From: Bacteroidia bacterium | Lineage (GTDB): Bacteria > Bacteroidota > Bacteroidia > NS11-12g > UBA955 | Reading direction: 5' to 3' | DNA length: 64,000 bases | Assembly (NCBI GenBank): GCA_023228875.1 | Contig: JALOAG010000005.1 | Location: 157,007-221,006 of the forward strand | In this document: positions 16,668 through 26,156 of the stretch, piece by piece | Position numbering within the stretch: position 1 is the stretch's first letter | Layout of the letters: each line of letters begins with the position of its first letter | The notes under the pieces: model-generated | Databases searched by the model: none | Told to the model about the DNA's origin: nothing | Seen by the model: only the letters and a program-made list of their open reading frames with translations | Position numbers and translations under genes: made by a program

Positions 16668-18185
16668 ATGAAAAAATACCTTGTTAGTTTAGCCATCTTA
16701 CTTACAGGACTAAGCGCTTGTGCACAAAATAAAAACAATAAAAGTGATTATCCTCCGGCAAAAGACGGATATGCAATATCGATTAAAATTAAAGGGTTAC
16801 AGCAAGGAAGTCAATTAATATTGGCAAATTATTTAGGTGATAAACCTTATGCTCGTGATACTGCATTTGTTGATAACAACGGGGTGGCTACATTTTCTGG
16901 CAAAGATCGATTGGAGCGTGGTATTTATATGGTGCTCTTGCCCGGTATGTCATATTTTGAAATTTTGGCAACTGATAATAATTATTTCACAATTGAAACC
17001 GATACAACCAAAGAAGATTACTATCAGGATATGAAAGTGTTGAATTCCCCTGAAAATACTCGATTTGTAGCCTATAATTTATTTTTGAGTAAGAAAGGAA
17101 TTGAAAGAAGTAAAGCTACAGATGATAAAGCCAAACGTGTGATTGACACTGAAGTTAATGAGTTTAAACAAAAACAAATATCAGAATTCCCTAATGATTT
17201 GTTAACCCATGTACTTTTAATGATGGAACAACCAAAAGTGCCGGATGCCCCTGCCGGATTAAGCCCTGAGGATGCTAAACAATGGCAGTATAATTATTAT
17301 GTTGCGCACTATTGGGATAATGTTAATTTTAAAGAAGAAGGATTAACCAGAACTCCAGGAGCCATTTTTCAAAACATAATTGATAGATATTTTGATAAAG
17401 TGATTAGCCAAGACCCGGATTCATTAATCAAACATATTGACCTTGTTGAAAGGAAAATTGACGGGAATAAAGAGTTAGAAAGATTCTATATATGGTATTT
17501 AACTCGTAAATACGAAACCAGTAAAGTGATGTGTCATGATGCAGTCTTTGCACACATGGCTAAGAGTTTTTACTGTACCGGCAAAGCATTCTGGGCAGAT
17601 AGTACATTGATTGCCAAAATTTGCGAAAAAGCTGAAAAGATTGGCTACACTACATGTAAAACCAAAGTGCCTGATTTAAGATGTGCTGATATCAACGATC
17701 AATACCATCATTTGTATCAAGAGAAAGGACGTTACACTATATTGATTTTCTGGGATCCCACTTGTGGACATTGTAAAAAAGTGCTTCCTAAGGTAGAAGA
17801 TTTAAAAATGAGAATGAAAGATACCATTTCGGTTTATGCCGTAGCAACCGAAGGTAAATATGATGAATGGGTAAAATACACCCACGAACACCCTGAATTG
17901 ATGCAAATTTTTACGAATGTATGCAAAACAGACAGGTATTTCCCATGGCCCATAAACAGACAGAACTACGACATACAAGCGAATCCGACAATCTTCTTAT
18001 TAGACACAGAGAAAAAGGTCATCGCTAAGAAAATTGACGAAGACAGATTGGAAGAGTTTATTATCTACATGATGGGTGAAGATAATCTATTACCGAAAGA
18101 GGTTGTAAATGCAAGGATTAAAGATTTCCAAGCTAAGCATCCTGAACCTAAGGAAGAACCGGTTCAGAACCATGAAAATGAGTAA
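16668..18185 (+). CDS. Periplasmic DUF4369/DUF5106/thioredoxin-like protein
   Basis: 505 residues with an N-terminal signal (LAILLTGLSACAQN; a lipoprotein is possible through LSAC). Residues 25-125 resemble DUF4369 (ISIKIKGLQQGSQLILANY). The middle fits DUF5106. The end is a TlpA/AhpC-type thioredoxin domain with FWDPTCGHCKKVLP, so a redox-active CGHC pair, and a cis-proline-like NPTIFLL. It probably reduces or isomerises disulfides in the periplasm. Three further cysteines lie just before the thioredoxin domain. Confidence 0.85.
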   Translation: MKKYLVSLAILLTGLSACAQNKNNKSDYPPAKDGYAISIKIKGLQQGSQLILANYLGDKPYARDTAFVDNNGVATFSGKDRLERGIYMVLLPGMSYFEILATDNNYFTIETDTTKEDYYQDMKVLNSPENTRFVAYNLFLSKKGIERSKATDDKAKRVIDTEVNEFKQKQISEFPNDLLTHVLLMMEQPKVPDAPAGLSPEDAKQWQYNYYVAHYWDNVNFKEEGLTRTPGAIFQNIIDRYFDKVISQDPDSLIKHIDLVERKIDGNKELERFYIWYLTRKYETSKVMCHDAVFAHMAKSFYCTGKAFWADSTLIAKICEKAEKIGYTTCKTKVPDLRCADINDQYHHLYQEKGRYTILIFWDPTCGHCKKVLPKVEDLKMRMKDTISVYAVATEGKYDEWVKYTHEHPELMQIFTNVCKTDRYFPWPINRQNYDIQANPTIFLLDTEKKVIAKKIDEDRLEEFIIYMMGEDNLLPKEVVNARIKDFQAKHPEPKEEPVQNHENE

Positions 18186-18237
18186 CAAGAGTATGTGAGA
18201 ATTGATGGCTCTGGATTCGCAGTTAGCTTCGTATTAA

Positions 18238-18870
18238 TTAAAAAAGTTCTTTTCTGCCGGCAAAACTACAAATAGGGCAGGAGTGTGGATTATGCCCACG
18301 AGCCGAACAAAATTTTCTGCCAAAATATATTATTTGTAAATGAACTTTGTTCCATAGCGTAGATGGAATTAGCCTTTTTAAGTCCTTTTCGGTTCTGACA
18401 ACAGATGAGCCGTTACTCAACCCCCATCTCCATGCAAGTCGATGTATGTGCGTGTCAACTGGAAAAGAAGGCACTCCAAAAGATTGAGCCATAATTACAG
18501 AAGCTGTTTTGTGTCCAACTCCGGGCAGTTCTTCTAACTGTTCAATTTGATTTGGAACTTGTCCGTGATATTTTTCAATTAAAATATGACTCAGTTCATA
18601 GATTGCTTTTGATTTAGCCGGAGAAAGACCGCATGGTTTAATGATTTCTCTAATTTCTTCAACTGAAAGAGTACTCATAGCATACGGATTATCTGCTAGT
18701 GAAAATAGGATTGGTGTAATTTTATTTACTCTTTCATCAGTACATTGTGCTGACAATAACACAGCAATTAATAATGTGAATGAGTCTTTGTGAGTGAGAG
18801 GAATAGGAGGATTGGGGAAAAACTCATCCAATGTTTTTAATATGCGTTCTACCTTTTCTGCTTTTGTCAT
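18238..18870 (-). CDS. nth: Endonuclease III
   Basis: Base-excision repair DNA glycosylase/AP lyase, 210 residues. The helix-hairpin-helix is LEELPGVGHKTASVIM, with the catalytic lysine in GHKTA and the catalytic aspartate in FPVDTHIHRL. The C-terminal iron-sulfur loop is unusual: CSARGHNPHSCPICSFAG has three cysteines and no fourth before the end, where E. coli Nth has C-x6-C-x2-C-x5-C. It is the last gene of a dnaA-ppx-lplA-nth string, 3 bases after lplA. Confidence 0.93.
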   Translation of the reverse strand: MTKAEKVERILKTLDEFFPNPPIPLTHKDSFTLLIAVLLSAQCTDERVNKITPILFSLADNPYAMSTLSVEEIREIIKPCGLSPAKSKAIYELSHILIEKYHGQVPNQIEQLEELPGVGHKTASVIMAQSFGVPSFPVDTHIHRLAWRWGLSNGSSVVRTEKDLKRLIPSTLWNKVHLQIIYFGRKFCSARGHNPHSCPICSFAGRKELF

Positions 18871-18873
18871 AAG

Positions 18874-19851
18874 TTAAAAGAAATTAAAAGTTAGATCAGC
18901 GTAACCCATACTAATGTCTTTAGTTACATGTTTTATAATGCTATCAATTACTTTGGGAAAATGCCGCTTTCCAACTAATATTGAAGATAATTGAGTAAAT
19001 AAATCAGAATCGGGATGCATAATTTCTGCTTTTGTAATGCGTGACTCTCTCTCAACTTCAAGCAGAATAGAGCCGGACTTGTTGTGATATTCGAAATTTG
19101 AATGGAAAGAATATGCCGGTGAATAACCATAATTCCATTCATCTTTTTCAAATTTAGTTACTGTAATTGCTTCAATTAGGTCGGTTTCTTCACATGTAAA
19201 TCCTCTAATATCAGTAATGTTAAAGTGTTTAATTAGATGTTGTTCCAGTCCTTGACGGAATTCGGTTAATCCCATGTCCCTCAATAGTAGTTCTCTAATA
19301 TTGACAACTTTACTCCTTACTGATTGTACTGCTTTGTCAGTGTATTTGTCAGGGGATGTTTGGATAGCCTTACCGAGATTACGTAAATTGGAATCAAACA
19401 AAAGTGTTCCGTGATGCAGAATTAGTTTTTCCTTACGAAAATGATGTTCCGCATTGCCACTGATTTTTAGGTTGTTTACAATAATATCATTTCTCCCACT
19501 TGGTACTGCATTTACACCGAGCGATTGTAGATATTCAATAACGGGGTCAATAAATCTTCGGAAATCAATGATATTGGTTTCACTGATTATGGGTAACCCT
19601 ATAGTGAAGTTTAAATTTCCTGCATCGTGAAATACCGTTCCTCCACCGGAGATTCTGCGTGCAACTTTAATGTGGTTGTCAATAACATATTTGAAATTTA
19701 TTTCAGCTAATGCGTTCTGATGTTTACCTACAACGACTGTATTTTCATTTTGCCACAACATAACAAAGCCTTCGGGGAAATTGTTCAGTAGAAATTCCTC
19801 CGCTGCTAAGTTAAAAAATGGATTTGTATATGGATTATAGAAAAGAATCAC
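18874..19851 (-). CDS. lplA: Lipoate-protein ligase A
   Basis: Attaches lipoate (through lipoyl-AMP) to E2 and H proteins. 325 residues. Motifs: NPFFNLAAEEFLL, then VVVGKHQNALAEIN, ARRISGGGTVFHDAGNLNFT (lipoyl-AMP site) and KISGNAEHHFRKEKLILHHG. The C-terminal accessory domain is present. It starts at a GTG (19851) overlapping the ppx stop by 4 bases, so the two genes are translationally coupled. Confidence 0.93.
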   Translation of the reverse strand: MILFYNPYTNPFFNLAAEEFLLNNFPEGFVMLWQNENTVVVGKHQNALAEINFKYVIDNHIKVARRISGGGTVFHDAGNLNFTIGLPIISETNIIDFRRFIDPVIEYLQSLGVNAVPSGRNDIIVNNLKISGNAEHHFRKEKLILHHGTLLFDSNLRNLGKAIQTSPDKYTDKAVQSVRSKVVNIRELLLRDMGLTEFRQGLEQHLIKHFNITDIRGFTCEETDLIEAITVTKFEKDEWNYGYSPAYSFHSNFEYHNKSGSILLEVERESRITKAEIMHPDSDLFTQLSSILVGKRHFPKVIDSIIKHVTKDISMGYADLTFNFF

Positions 19852-20762
19852 TTGGGTAAGGTGTTCAATTTATGTGATTTCTTATTGTGTAAAAATGTAG
19901 CCCACATGTCCTGCACAATGCCGTCTTTTAGACCAAAGTCAGGGGCAATGATTTGGTTGGATTTAACAATTTGAAGAATTTTGATATAAATATCTCCGGC
20001 AAAATCAATTACTTCTGCTCTGTCAGGATTGAGTTGAAGTTTATAAACTCTTTCCTCTTGACTATACTTATGAATCTTGTTATTAATGTTTTTGAGTTTT
20101 CTTAAAGACATAAAAGAGCCTTCTTTCACACCCGCTAATTCATATAATTTAGTCATACTTCCACCGGTACCAATTGATTTGACACGTCCCATTTTAGCAA
20201 AATAGTTGTTTGCCCATTCTTCAAGTTCGTCCCAAGCCTTTTGTTTTACCTTGCCCTCTCTCATTCTGACAGCGCCAATATTAAAACTTTTAGTAACAAT
20301 GACTTCTCTATTGTGCAAATGCGAAATCTCAGTACTTCCACCGCCTACATCGATATGGATATAATCGGATTTTTTTTCTAAAAGGTGTAAGAAGGATTTA
20401 ATAATTAATTGAGATTCTTGCACCCCGGAAATGATTTCAATTTTAAGCTCGGTCTCTTCTTTAATCTTTGCAATTATTTGTTCTGCATTTTCCGCATCTC
20501 TCATAGCACTTGTAGCACAAGCACGATAATAATCAACATTGTAAACATCCATTAAAAGCCCAAATGCTTTAATAGACTTTGTCAGCAATTCAGCTTTCTT
20601 TTTACTTATTTCTTTAGTTTTAAAAACGTCATCACCTAATCTCAGCGGTAGGCGAGAAAACTCTATTTTTTTTAATTTGCTAAAAGGATTATTAAGTTCA
20701 AGCGGTCTTACAATCAGGAATTTTACTCCATTAGAACCAATATCGATAGCTGCAAGTTTCAC
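19848..20762 (-). CDS. ppx: Ppx/GppA phosphatase family protein
   Basis: Exopolyphosphatase or guanosine pentaphosphatase-type enzyme, 304 residues, so only the N-terminal catalytic ASKHA domains without the HD extension of E. coli Ppx. Motifs: LAAIDIGSNGVKFLI, ATSAMRDAENAE, YIHIDVGGGSTEISHL and SIGTGGSMTKL. The start codon is GTG (20762). It lies 22 bases after dnaA. Which substrate it prefers cannot be told. Confidence 0.88.
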   Translation of the reverse strand: MKLAAIDIGSNGVKFLIVRPLELNNPFSKLKKIEFSRLPLRLGDDVFKTKEISKKKAELLTKSIKAFGLLMDVYNVDYYRACATSAMRDAENAEQIIAKIKEETELKIEIISGVQESQLIIKSFLHLLEKKSDYIHIDVGGGSTEISHLHNREVIVTKSFNIGAVRMREGKVKQKAWDELEEWANNYFAKMGRVKSIGTGGSMTKLYELAGVKEGSFMSLRKLKNINNKIHKYSQEERVYKLQLNPDRAEVIDFAGDIYIKILQIVKSNQIIAPDFGLKDGIVQDMWATFLHNKKSHKLNTLPK

Positions 20763-20784
20763 AAGCTATTTGACTTTAGTCACA

Positions 20785-22227
20785 TCAAAAAGTATTGATT
20801 TTGATTCTCTTCTGGAGTTCATCAACATCATATCTGAATTTCTTGTCGGTGTCCATAAGGTCGTTCACAGTTTGACAAGCGTGAATTACAGTTGAATGGT
20901 CTCTTCCGCCAAAATGAGAGCCAATATTCTTGAGTGAAGCTTTTGTAAAATCCTTTGCAAAGTACATTGCAATCTGTCTGGCTTGCACAATTTCGCGCTT
21001 TCTTGTTTTGGATTTTACTGTGTCAACTTCAATATTATAATATTCACAAACGACTTTTTGGATAAAGTCAATAGATATTTCCCTGCTCGTATTCTTCACT
21101 AAATTCTTCATTACTTGCTTAGTTAAATCAAGATCAATTTTCTTTCTGTTAAGAGATGATTGCGCCATTAAAGAAATCAAGGCACCTTCAAGTTCTCTTA
21201 CATTATTATCAAGATTGTGAGCAATATATTCAATTACTTCCTCATTCAGCGTAATACCTTCATTGTATATTTTATTTTCAAGAATAGCAATGCGCGTTTC
21301 GAAGTCAGGAGTGTCAATGTCTGCACTTAAACCCCACTTAAATCTACTTAATAACCTTTCGTCAACGTCTTTAATATCTTTAGGTGGTCTATCAGAAGTT
21401 AAAATAATTTGTTTGCCGTTTTGGTGGAGGTGGTTGAAGATTTGAAAGAAAATTTCTTGGGTTTTTTCCTTTTTGGCTAATTCATGTACATCATCAACAA
21501 TTAACACATCTATCTGTTGGTAAAAATTAATGAAATCGTTGTTTGTATTGTTTTTACAAGCATCTATATATTGATTAGTGAATTTCCCAGTTTGAATATA
21601 GAGTACCACCTTGTTTTTATGGTTCAATTTTATTTGATTTCCAATTGCTTGCACAAGGTGTGTTTTTCCAAGCCCGGTGCCGCCAAAAATCATGAGAGGA
21701 TTAAAAGCAGTCTCTCCAGGTTGTTGAGCGATTGAAAAACCTGCGGAGCGTGCAAGACGATTACATTCACCTTCTATAAAGTTGTCGAAGTTGTAACGAT
21801 TTTGAAGCTGGCTATTAATATTAAGGCGTTTAATGCCCGGAATGACAAAAGGATTTTTAATTTCGGCAATAGCATCAAGGGGCATGTTAACTTCATTGCC
21901 TGTGTTTTTATTGTGTTTTGAAGTAGGTAAGTTAATGGTATAGGGAGCTTTGTTTGTGCTAGAGTTCTCAACAATAATGTTGTATTCTAATTTTGCGCCA
22001 GGACCTAAAACCTTACGCAAGGTTTTTTGTAAAATATCCACGTAGTTTTCTTCAATCCATTCGTAAAAAAACTGGCTGGGTACCTGTATAGTTAATATTT
22101 TGTTTTCTAGTTTTAATGGAGCCATAGGCTCAAACCAAGTCTTGAAACTTTGTGCATTCAGATTATCTCTGAATATTTTTAAGCACTTATTCCATACTCC
22201 TTCGTGATTTAGTTGTTCTTCTATCAT
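20785..22227 (-). CDS. dnaA: Chromosomal replication initiator DnaA
   Basis: 480 residues. Domain I (VWNKCLKIFRDNLNAQSFKTWFEP) binds partners; a variable linker follows; the AAA+ domain has Walker A GGTGLGKTH (about 182-190) and Walker B VLIVDDVHEL; the C-terminal domain has the DnaA-box recognition signature GGRDHSTVIHAC. No cluster of TTATCCACA-type boxes is visible by eye beside it, and dnaN is not adjacent, so the origin need not be here. It leads a string with ppx, lplA and nth. Confidence 0.97.
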   Translation of the reverse strand: MIEEQLNHEGVWNKCLKIFRDNLNAQSFKTWFEPMAPLKLENKILTIQVPSQFFYEWIEENYVDILQKTLRKVLGPGAKLEYNIIVENSSTNKAPYTINLPTSKHNKNTGNEVNMPLDAIAEIKNPFVIPGIKRLNINSQLQNRYNFDNFIEGECNRLARSAGFSIAQQPGETAFNPLMIFGGTGLGKTHLVQAIGNQIKLNHKNKVVLYIQTGKFTNQYIDACKNNTNNDFINFYQQIDVLIVDDVHELAKKEKTQEIFFQIFNHLHQNGKQIILTSDRPPKDIKDVDERLLSRFKWGLSADIDTPDFETRIAILENKIYNEGITLNEEVIEYIAHNLDNNVRELEGALISLMAQSSLNRKKIDLDLTKQVMKNLVKNTSREISIDFIQKVVCEYYNIEVDTVKSKTRKREIVQARQIAMYFAKDFTKASLKNIGSHFGGRDHSTVIHACQTVNDLMDTDKKFRYDVDELQKRIKINTF

Positions 22228-22412
22228 ATTTCTATTTCTCCTTTTCTTGTTTTTCCTTGATGTATAACGTTCTCGCTCTGTGGTGAGCCGCCCCTCATTG
22301 AGGTTGCTAAATTGTCAATAATTTTAATGCAAACAAAAAAAATATGACTTGTATTTTACTATTCTTTTTTGCATAGCAATACTCCCTATTTCGTTATTAT
22401 ACATTAAAGAAC

Positions 22413-22424
22413 TAACAATTGTTA
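22413..22424. repeat. 12-bp perfect palindrome between dnaA and the mutase gene
   Basis: TAACAATTGTTA is its own complement and is followed by ATTGTTG. It lies 186 bases before the dnaA start and 28 bases after the mutase stop, so it could be an operator for dnaA. No T run makes it a convincing terminator. Confidence 0.35.
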
Positions 22425-22451
22425 ATTGTTGTGGGGGCTAAACTAACATAA

Positions 22452-23996
22452 TTATCCTTTATATTCACCAAATATTTTTCTTAAACTATCTGAGATTTCT
22501 CCTAATGTGGCTAAACCTTCAACTGCATTTAAAATATATGGCATTAAGTTGCGATTTTCTTTTGCAGCATTTTCTATATCAGTCAATAACATTTCAACCT
22601 GTTTGTTGTCTCTGTTATTTTTGAGGCTGATTAATTTTTCTATCTGACTTTGTCTAATGCTGTCATCAATTTTAAGAATTGATTCAGATTGTGCTTCTTC
22701 TTCAATGAAACTATTCACTCCAACAATAATCCTTTCACCTGATTCAATTGATTTTTGGTATTTGTATGCGCTATTTGCAATTTCTTGTTGCATAAATCCT
22801 TGCTCAATAGCAGAGACTGCACCTCCCATACTGTCTATTGTGCGGAGCAATTTGGAAACTTCGGCTTCCATTTTGTCGGTTAAGTATTCAATATAATATG
22901 AACCGCCAAGTGGGTCATCTGTAAGCGCAGCACCGCTCTCATGTGCTATAATCTGTTGCGTACGTAGAGCAAGTGAAGCAGCTTTTTCTGTTGGTAACGA
23001 AAGTGCCTCGTCATATCCATTGGTGTGGAGTGACTGAGTTCCGCCACAAACTGCGCTCATCGCTTGTATTGCAACACGGATAATGTTATTTTCGGGTTGT
23101 TGAGCTGTAAGGGTGGAACCTCCGGTTTGGGTGTGAAAACGTAACATCATGGCATGTGGGTCTTTCGCTCCCATGTCTTTCATGATTTTTGCCCACATTC
23201 TTCTTGCAGTACGAAATTTTGCAACTTCTTGAAAAAAGTCATTATGGGCATTAAAAAAGAAGGAGAGTCGCTTACCAAATACATCTATATCTAACCCTTT
23301 TTCAATTGCAGCTTTAACATACGCCTTTCCATTGGCTAATGTAAATGCCAGCTCTTGAACTGCAGTAGAGCCCGCTTCTCTGATATGGTATCCTGATATT
23401 GAGATTGTGTTCCATTTTGGTACTTCTTGACTACAATATTCAAAAATGTCGGTAATGAGCTTCATTGACGGCTTGGGCGGATAAATATAAGTACCGCGTG
23501 CTACATATTCTTTGAGTATATCATTTTGAATAGTACCTGAAATATTCTTAAGATTGGCTCCTTGTTGTTTTGCCAATGCGATATACATTGCTAACAAAGA
23601 AGAAGCTGTTGCGTTGATGGTCATAGACGTGGTAATGTCTTCTAATTTTATACCATCAAATAACACTTGCATATCTTTTAAAGAGTCAATAGCAACGCCT
23701 ACTTTACCCACTTCGCCCATACTCATTTCATGGTCTGAGTCATATCCGATTTGAGTGGGTAGGTCAAAAGCGACCGATAAACCGGTTGTCCCTTTATTTA
23801 ATAGGTAGTGGTATCGCTTGTTTGATTCTTCAGCAGTGCTAAACCCAGCATACTGGCGCATTGTCCAAAGTTTGCCTCTGTATTGAGCTTTTCTTATACC
23901 GCGCGTGTAAGGAAATTCGCCTGATGATTCTGCGCCTCCTTCGTACTCAGTTTTAATTTCTATACCGGAGTCGTTAATAATCGTTTTAGCAGACAT
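22452..23996 (-). CDS. Methylmalonyl-CoA mutase family, large (catalytic barrel) subunit
   Basis: 514 residues covering only the substrate-binding TIM barrel; the C-terminal cobalamin-binding domain of full-length mutases is missing, so a separate B12 subunit is expected elsewhere. Motifs: WTMRQYAGFSTAEESN, LSVAFDLPTQIGYDSDHE, GTIQNDILKEYVARGTYIYPP and SISGYHIREAG. The RQYAG tyrosine and the arginine of VARGTY match positions that I recall contacting the methylmalonyl carboxylate, favouring methylmalonyl-CoA over isobutyryl-CoA. No epimerase or chaperone gene is adjacent. Confidence 0.88.
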   Translation of the reverse strand: MSAKTIINDSGIEIKTEYEGGAESSGEFPYTRGIRKAQYRGKLWTMRQYAGFSTAEESNKRYHYLLNKGTTGLSVAFDLPTQIGYDSDHEMSMGEVGKVGVAIDSLKDMQVLFDGIKLEDITTSMTINATASSLLAMYIALAKQQGANLKNISGTIQNDILKEYVARGTYIYPPKPSMKLITDIFEYCSQEVPKWNTISISGYHIREAGSTAVQELAFTLANGKAYVKAAIEKGLDIDVFGKRLSFFFNAHNDFFQEVAKFRTARRMWAKIMKDMGAKDPHAMMLRFHTQTGGSTLTAQQPENNIIRVAIQAMSAVCGGTQSLHTNGYDEALSLPTEKAASLALRTQQIIAHESGAALTDDPLGGSYYIEYLTDKMEAEVSKLLRTIDSMGGAVSAIEQGFMQQEIANSAYKYQKSIESGERIIVGVNSFIEEEAQSESILKIDDSIRQSQIEKLISLKNNRDNKQVEMLLTDIENAAKENRNLMPYILNAVEGLATLGEISDSLRKIFGEYKG

Positions 23997-24006
23997 ACAG
24001 ATGAAC

Positions 24007-24540
24007 TTAAAAATATAGTCTAATTTCTGCTTTTAGAAAGTCAATTGCTTTTTGTGTAGGTTGCAAATTGCTAGCAATCATGGCATCAATCATAGCTTTA
24101 CTCAAATCAATTCCACTCGCATCTTTAGGTAGGTGTTGGTATGTATTGATGATAAACTCTAATACTTCTTCCTTCACCAACTTTGTCATTGCCCATGCCT
24201 GATTAGAAATATAAATCTGTTGGGAAATATTGTGAGAAAACTCTGAGTTGATTGCAATAATTAAAATGTTTTTTAATTCAAGTGCACTCAGTCCGGGTGA
24301 GTTGTATTCTTGTATCAGCGTTGCCGGACTAATTCTTTCCACTAATAATACTAATCGCTCATAGGCTTGTAGTTTAATAGGTGTAAAAGACACGCTATTG
24401 GATTTGCGTATATCTAGTTCTAATCTCTTTTGACTGTCATCAGTTAACTTGCTAATTAATAAATAAGTTATTACTGCTACTACGACCGAAGGTAATACAA
24501 ACTTAATGATTTCAAGCAAGATGAGTAAAACTGATTCCAT
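24007..24540 (-). CDS. Membrane-anchored hypothetical protein (DUF7935-like)
   Basis: 177 residues. One N-terminal transmembrane helix (FVLPSVVVAVITYLLISKL) is followed by a charged, helical cytoplasmic part with LQAYERLVLLVERISP and SQQIYISNQAWAMTK. The pattern matches a family I recall from Bacteroidota as DUF7935; function unknown. It ends 10 bases before the mutase gene on the same strand, so the pair is probably co-transcribed. Confidence 0.7.
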   Translation of the reverse strand: MESVLLILLEIIKFVLPSVVVAVITYLLISKLTDDSQKRLELDIRKSNSVSFTPIKLQAYERLVLLVERISPATLIQEYNSPGLSALELKNILIIAINSEFSHNISQQIYISNQAWAMTKLVKEEVLEFIINTYQHLPKDASGIDLSKAMIDAMIASNLQPTQKAIDFLKAEIRLYF

Positions 24541-24786
24541 TTATTCTGATAATAATTTAAGGTGGGCGAAGATAAAGTCTGAATTCTGAATTAACAAAAG
24601 AAGATTGAAAAAACACTTTTACATATCTATTGCTTGACTAAATGTTGATTTAATCTGATGTATATAACTTTTATTTGGTGAAAACAGGTACATTATATTG
24701 CATTATATATCTTGTAAATTACTGAAAATGAGAGCGATTTTGATACTAGCAGAGGTATGCTGTCTTTGAGTAGAAAAATTATCGCA

Positions 24787-24794
24787 TACATTTG
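24787..24794 (+). promoter_or_regulatory. Bacteroidota -7 box (TACATTTG) for the TauE gene
   Basis: Matches TAnnTTTG, 21 bases before ATG 24815. Its last base is shared with the inverted repeat that follows. Confidence 0.5.
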
Positions 24795-24815
24795 CAACAA
24801 TAGATATTTGTTGCA
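24793..24815. promoter_or_regulatory. Inverted repeat at the TauE transcription/translation start
   Basis: TGCAACAA (24793-24800) and TTGTTGCA (24808-24815) form 8-bp arms around a 7-base spacer. The repeat lies between the -7 box and the start codon, a typical operator position; it could also fold in the mRNA leader. Confidence 0.5.
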
Positions 24816-25663
24816 TGGGGGATATGTTTGAAATGATTTTGATTTCCGGTATTGCCGGGTTGGTAGGTGCATTAACGGGTCTTGGAGGAGGTATTGTAAT
24901 TGTACCGGTATTGACACTGGTGTTTGGTGTTCCGATGAAATATGCAGTAGCCACTTCTTTGATTGCAGTTATTGGAACATCTAGTGGAGCCGCGGCAACT
25001 TATGTAAAAGAGGGTTTTACAAATATTCAGGTTGGAATGTTTTTACAAATTGCAACGTCAATAGGCGCAATCTTAGGGGCTGTAATTATTATTTGGATGG
25101 ATGTACCGGTTGATGTTTTGGGGATTGTATTTGGGTTGGTTTTGTTAATCACTGCAATATTGACAGCGAAGAAACAGCCGGATCATCGTGAGAATGTAAT
25201 TGAAGGTTCTTTGACACAGAAGCTGCAACTTTATGGTGCTTTTACTCAAGATGATAAGACTATAAATTATGGTTCAAGGTTTCCGATATTCGGTTCTTTG
25301 ATCATGGCACTCGCAGGATTTATTTCCGGTTTGTTAGGTGTTGGAGGAGGAGTGTTCAAGGTGTTAGCAATGGATAATGTTATGAGACTTCCGTTTAAAG
25401 TTTCAACTACTACAAGTAACTTTATGATTGGAGTAACTGCAGTTTCAAGTGCTATTCTTTATTTTGCAAATGGGTATGTAGAACCGCTGCTTGCTGCCCC
25501 TGTTCTAATAGGGATAATATTAGGTGCTTTTGTAGGAGCAAAAATTTTAAAACACATAAACGTGCATTTGTTAAAGCGAATATTTGCTGTTTTGGTTGCA
25601 ATTATTGCGCTTTATATGATATATAATGGAATGGTTGGAAATTTTAGTGTAAAGCAATTGTAA
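24815..25663 (+). CDS. Sulfite exporter TauE/SafE family permease
   Basis: 282-residue inner-membrane protein with about eight hydrophobic segments in two repeats: GLVGALTGLGGGIVIVPVL at the start and ALAGFISGLLGVGGGVFKV in the second half, both with the family GLGGG/GVGGG loop. Members export organosulfur anions or sulfite. The following gene, a DUF1634 protein, is a common partner. Start ATG 24815 lies right after an operator-like inverted repeat. Confidence 0.9.
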   Translation: MGDMFEMILISGIAGLVGALTGLGGGIVIVPVLTLVFGVPMKYAVATSLIAVIGTSSGAAATYVKEGFTNIQVGMFLQIATSIGAILGAVIIIWMDVPVDVLGIVFGLVLLITAILTAKKQPDHRENVIEGSLTQKLQLYGAFTQDDKTINYGSRFPIFGSLIMALAGFISGLLGVGGGVFKVLAMDNVMRLPFKVSTTTSNFMIGVTAVSSAILYFANGYVEPLLAAPVLIGIILGAFVGAKILKHINVHLLKRIFAVLVAIIALYMIYNGMVGNFSVKQL

Positions 25664-25668
25664 AAGTG

Positions 25669-26055
25669 ATGATGGAATCAAAAAAAATATCCGGTAAATC
25701 AATTGAAATGCTTATTAGTAAAACACTATCGTGGGGTGTTTGGATGTCATTTTGGATTTCTGTTGTGGGGGTAGTATTACACTTCATTAATACAGTACAA
25801 TCAGATAGTTTAAAGTCGATGCAATATTCAGAACCTAGTGGTTTTGACATGATTCGATGGGTTCAAGGATTGATAAATCTGAATGCAAGTGATGTTGCAA
25901 TGCTTGGAGTATTATTAATGCTGTCAACGCCTTTGTTAAGGGTTGTTTTACTGCACTTTGCATATCAAAAACAAAAGAACAAACTCTATCAAATAATTAC
26001 CATAGCTGTATTATGCATAATTTTAGTTAGCGTTTTAATTGGAGCAAAAGGATAG
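25669..26055 (+). CDS. DUF1634 membrane protein
   Basis: About 128 residues with three hydrophobic segments (LSWGVWMSFWISVVGVVLHF; DVAMLGVLLMLSTPLLRVVLL; IITIAVLCIILVSVLIGAKG). The length and three-helix layout match DUF1634, which often follows TauE/SafE genes and may be an accessory subunit. The GTG at 25666 and ATGs at 25669 and 25672 are all possible starts. Confidence 0.8.
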   Translation: MMESKKISGKSIEMLISKTLSWGVWMSFWISVVGVVLHFINTVQSDSLKSMQYSEPSGFDMIRWVQGLINLNASDVAMLGVLLMLSTPLLRVVLLHFAYQKQKNKLYQIITIAVLCIILVSVLIGAKG

Positions 26056-26140
26056 ATGTGAGCTATGATTCTATGCTGTATCATGCTTTACATTATAAAT
26101 ATGTGAGTAAGATGTACACTATTCTCAGCCTAAATTATTC

Positions 26141-26148
26141 TAACTTTG
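26141..26148 (+). promoter_or_regulatory. -7 box (TAACTTTG) for the Fur-family gene
   Basis: Matches TAnnTTTG and lies 9 bases before ATG 26157, arguing for that start rather than the longer frame from 26058. Confidence 0.5.
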
Positions 26149-26156
26149 CAACCATT

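Noticed and set aside
22228..22451. Replication origin next to dnaA
   Set aside because: No cluster of DnaA boxes, no AT-rich repeat array and no dnaN; only a single palindrome was seen.
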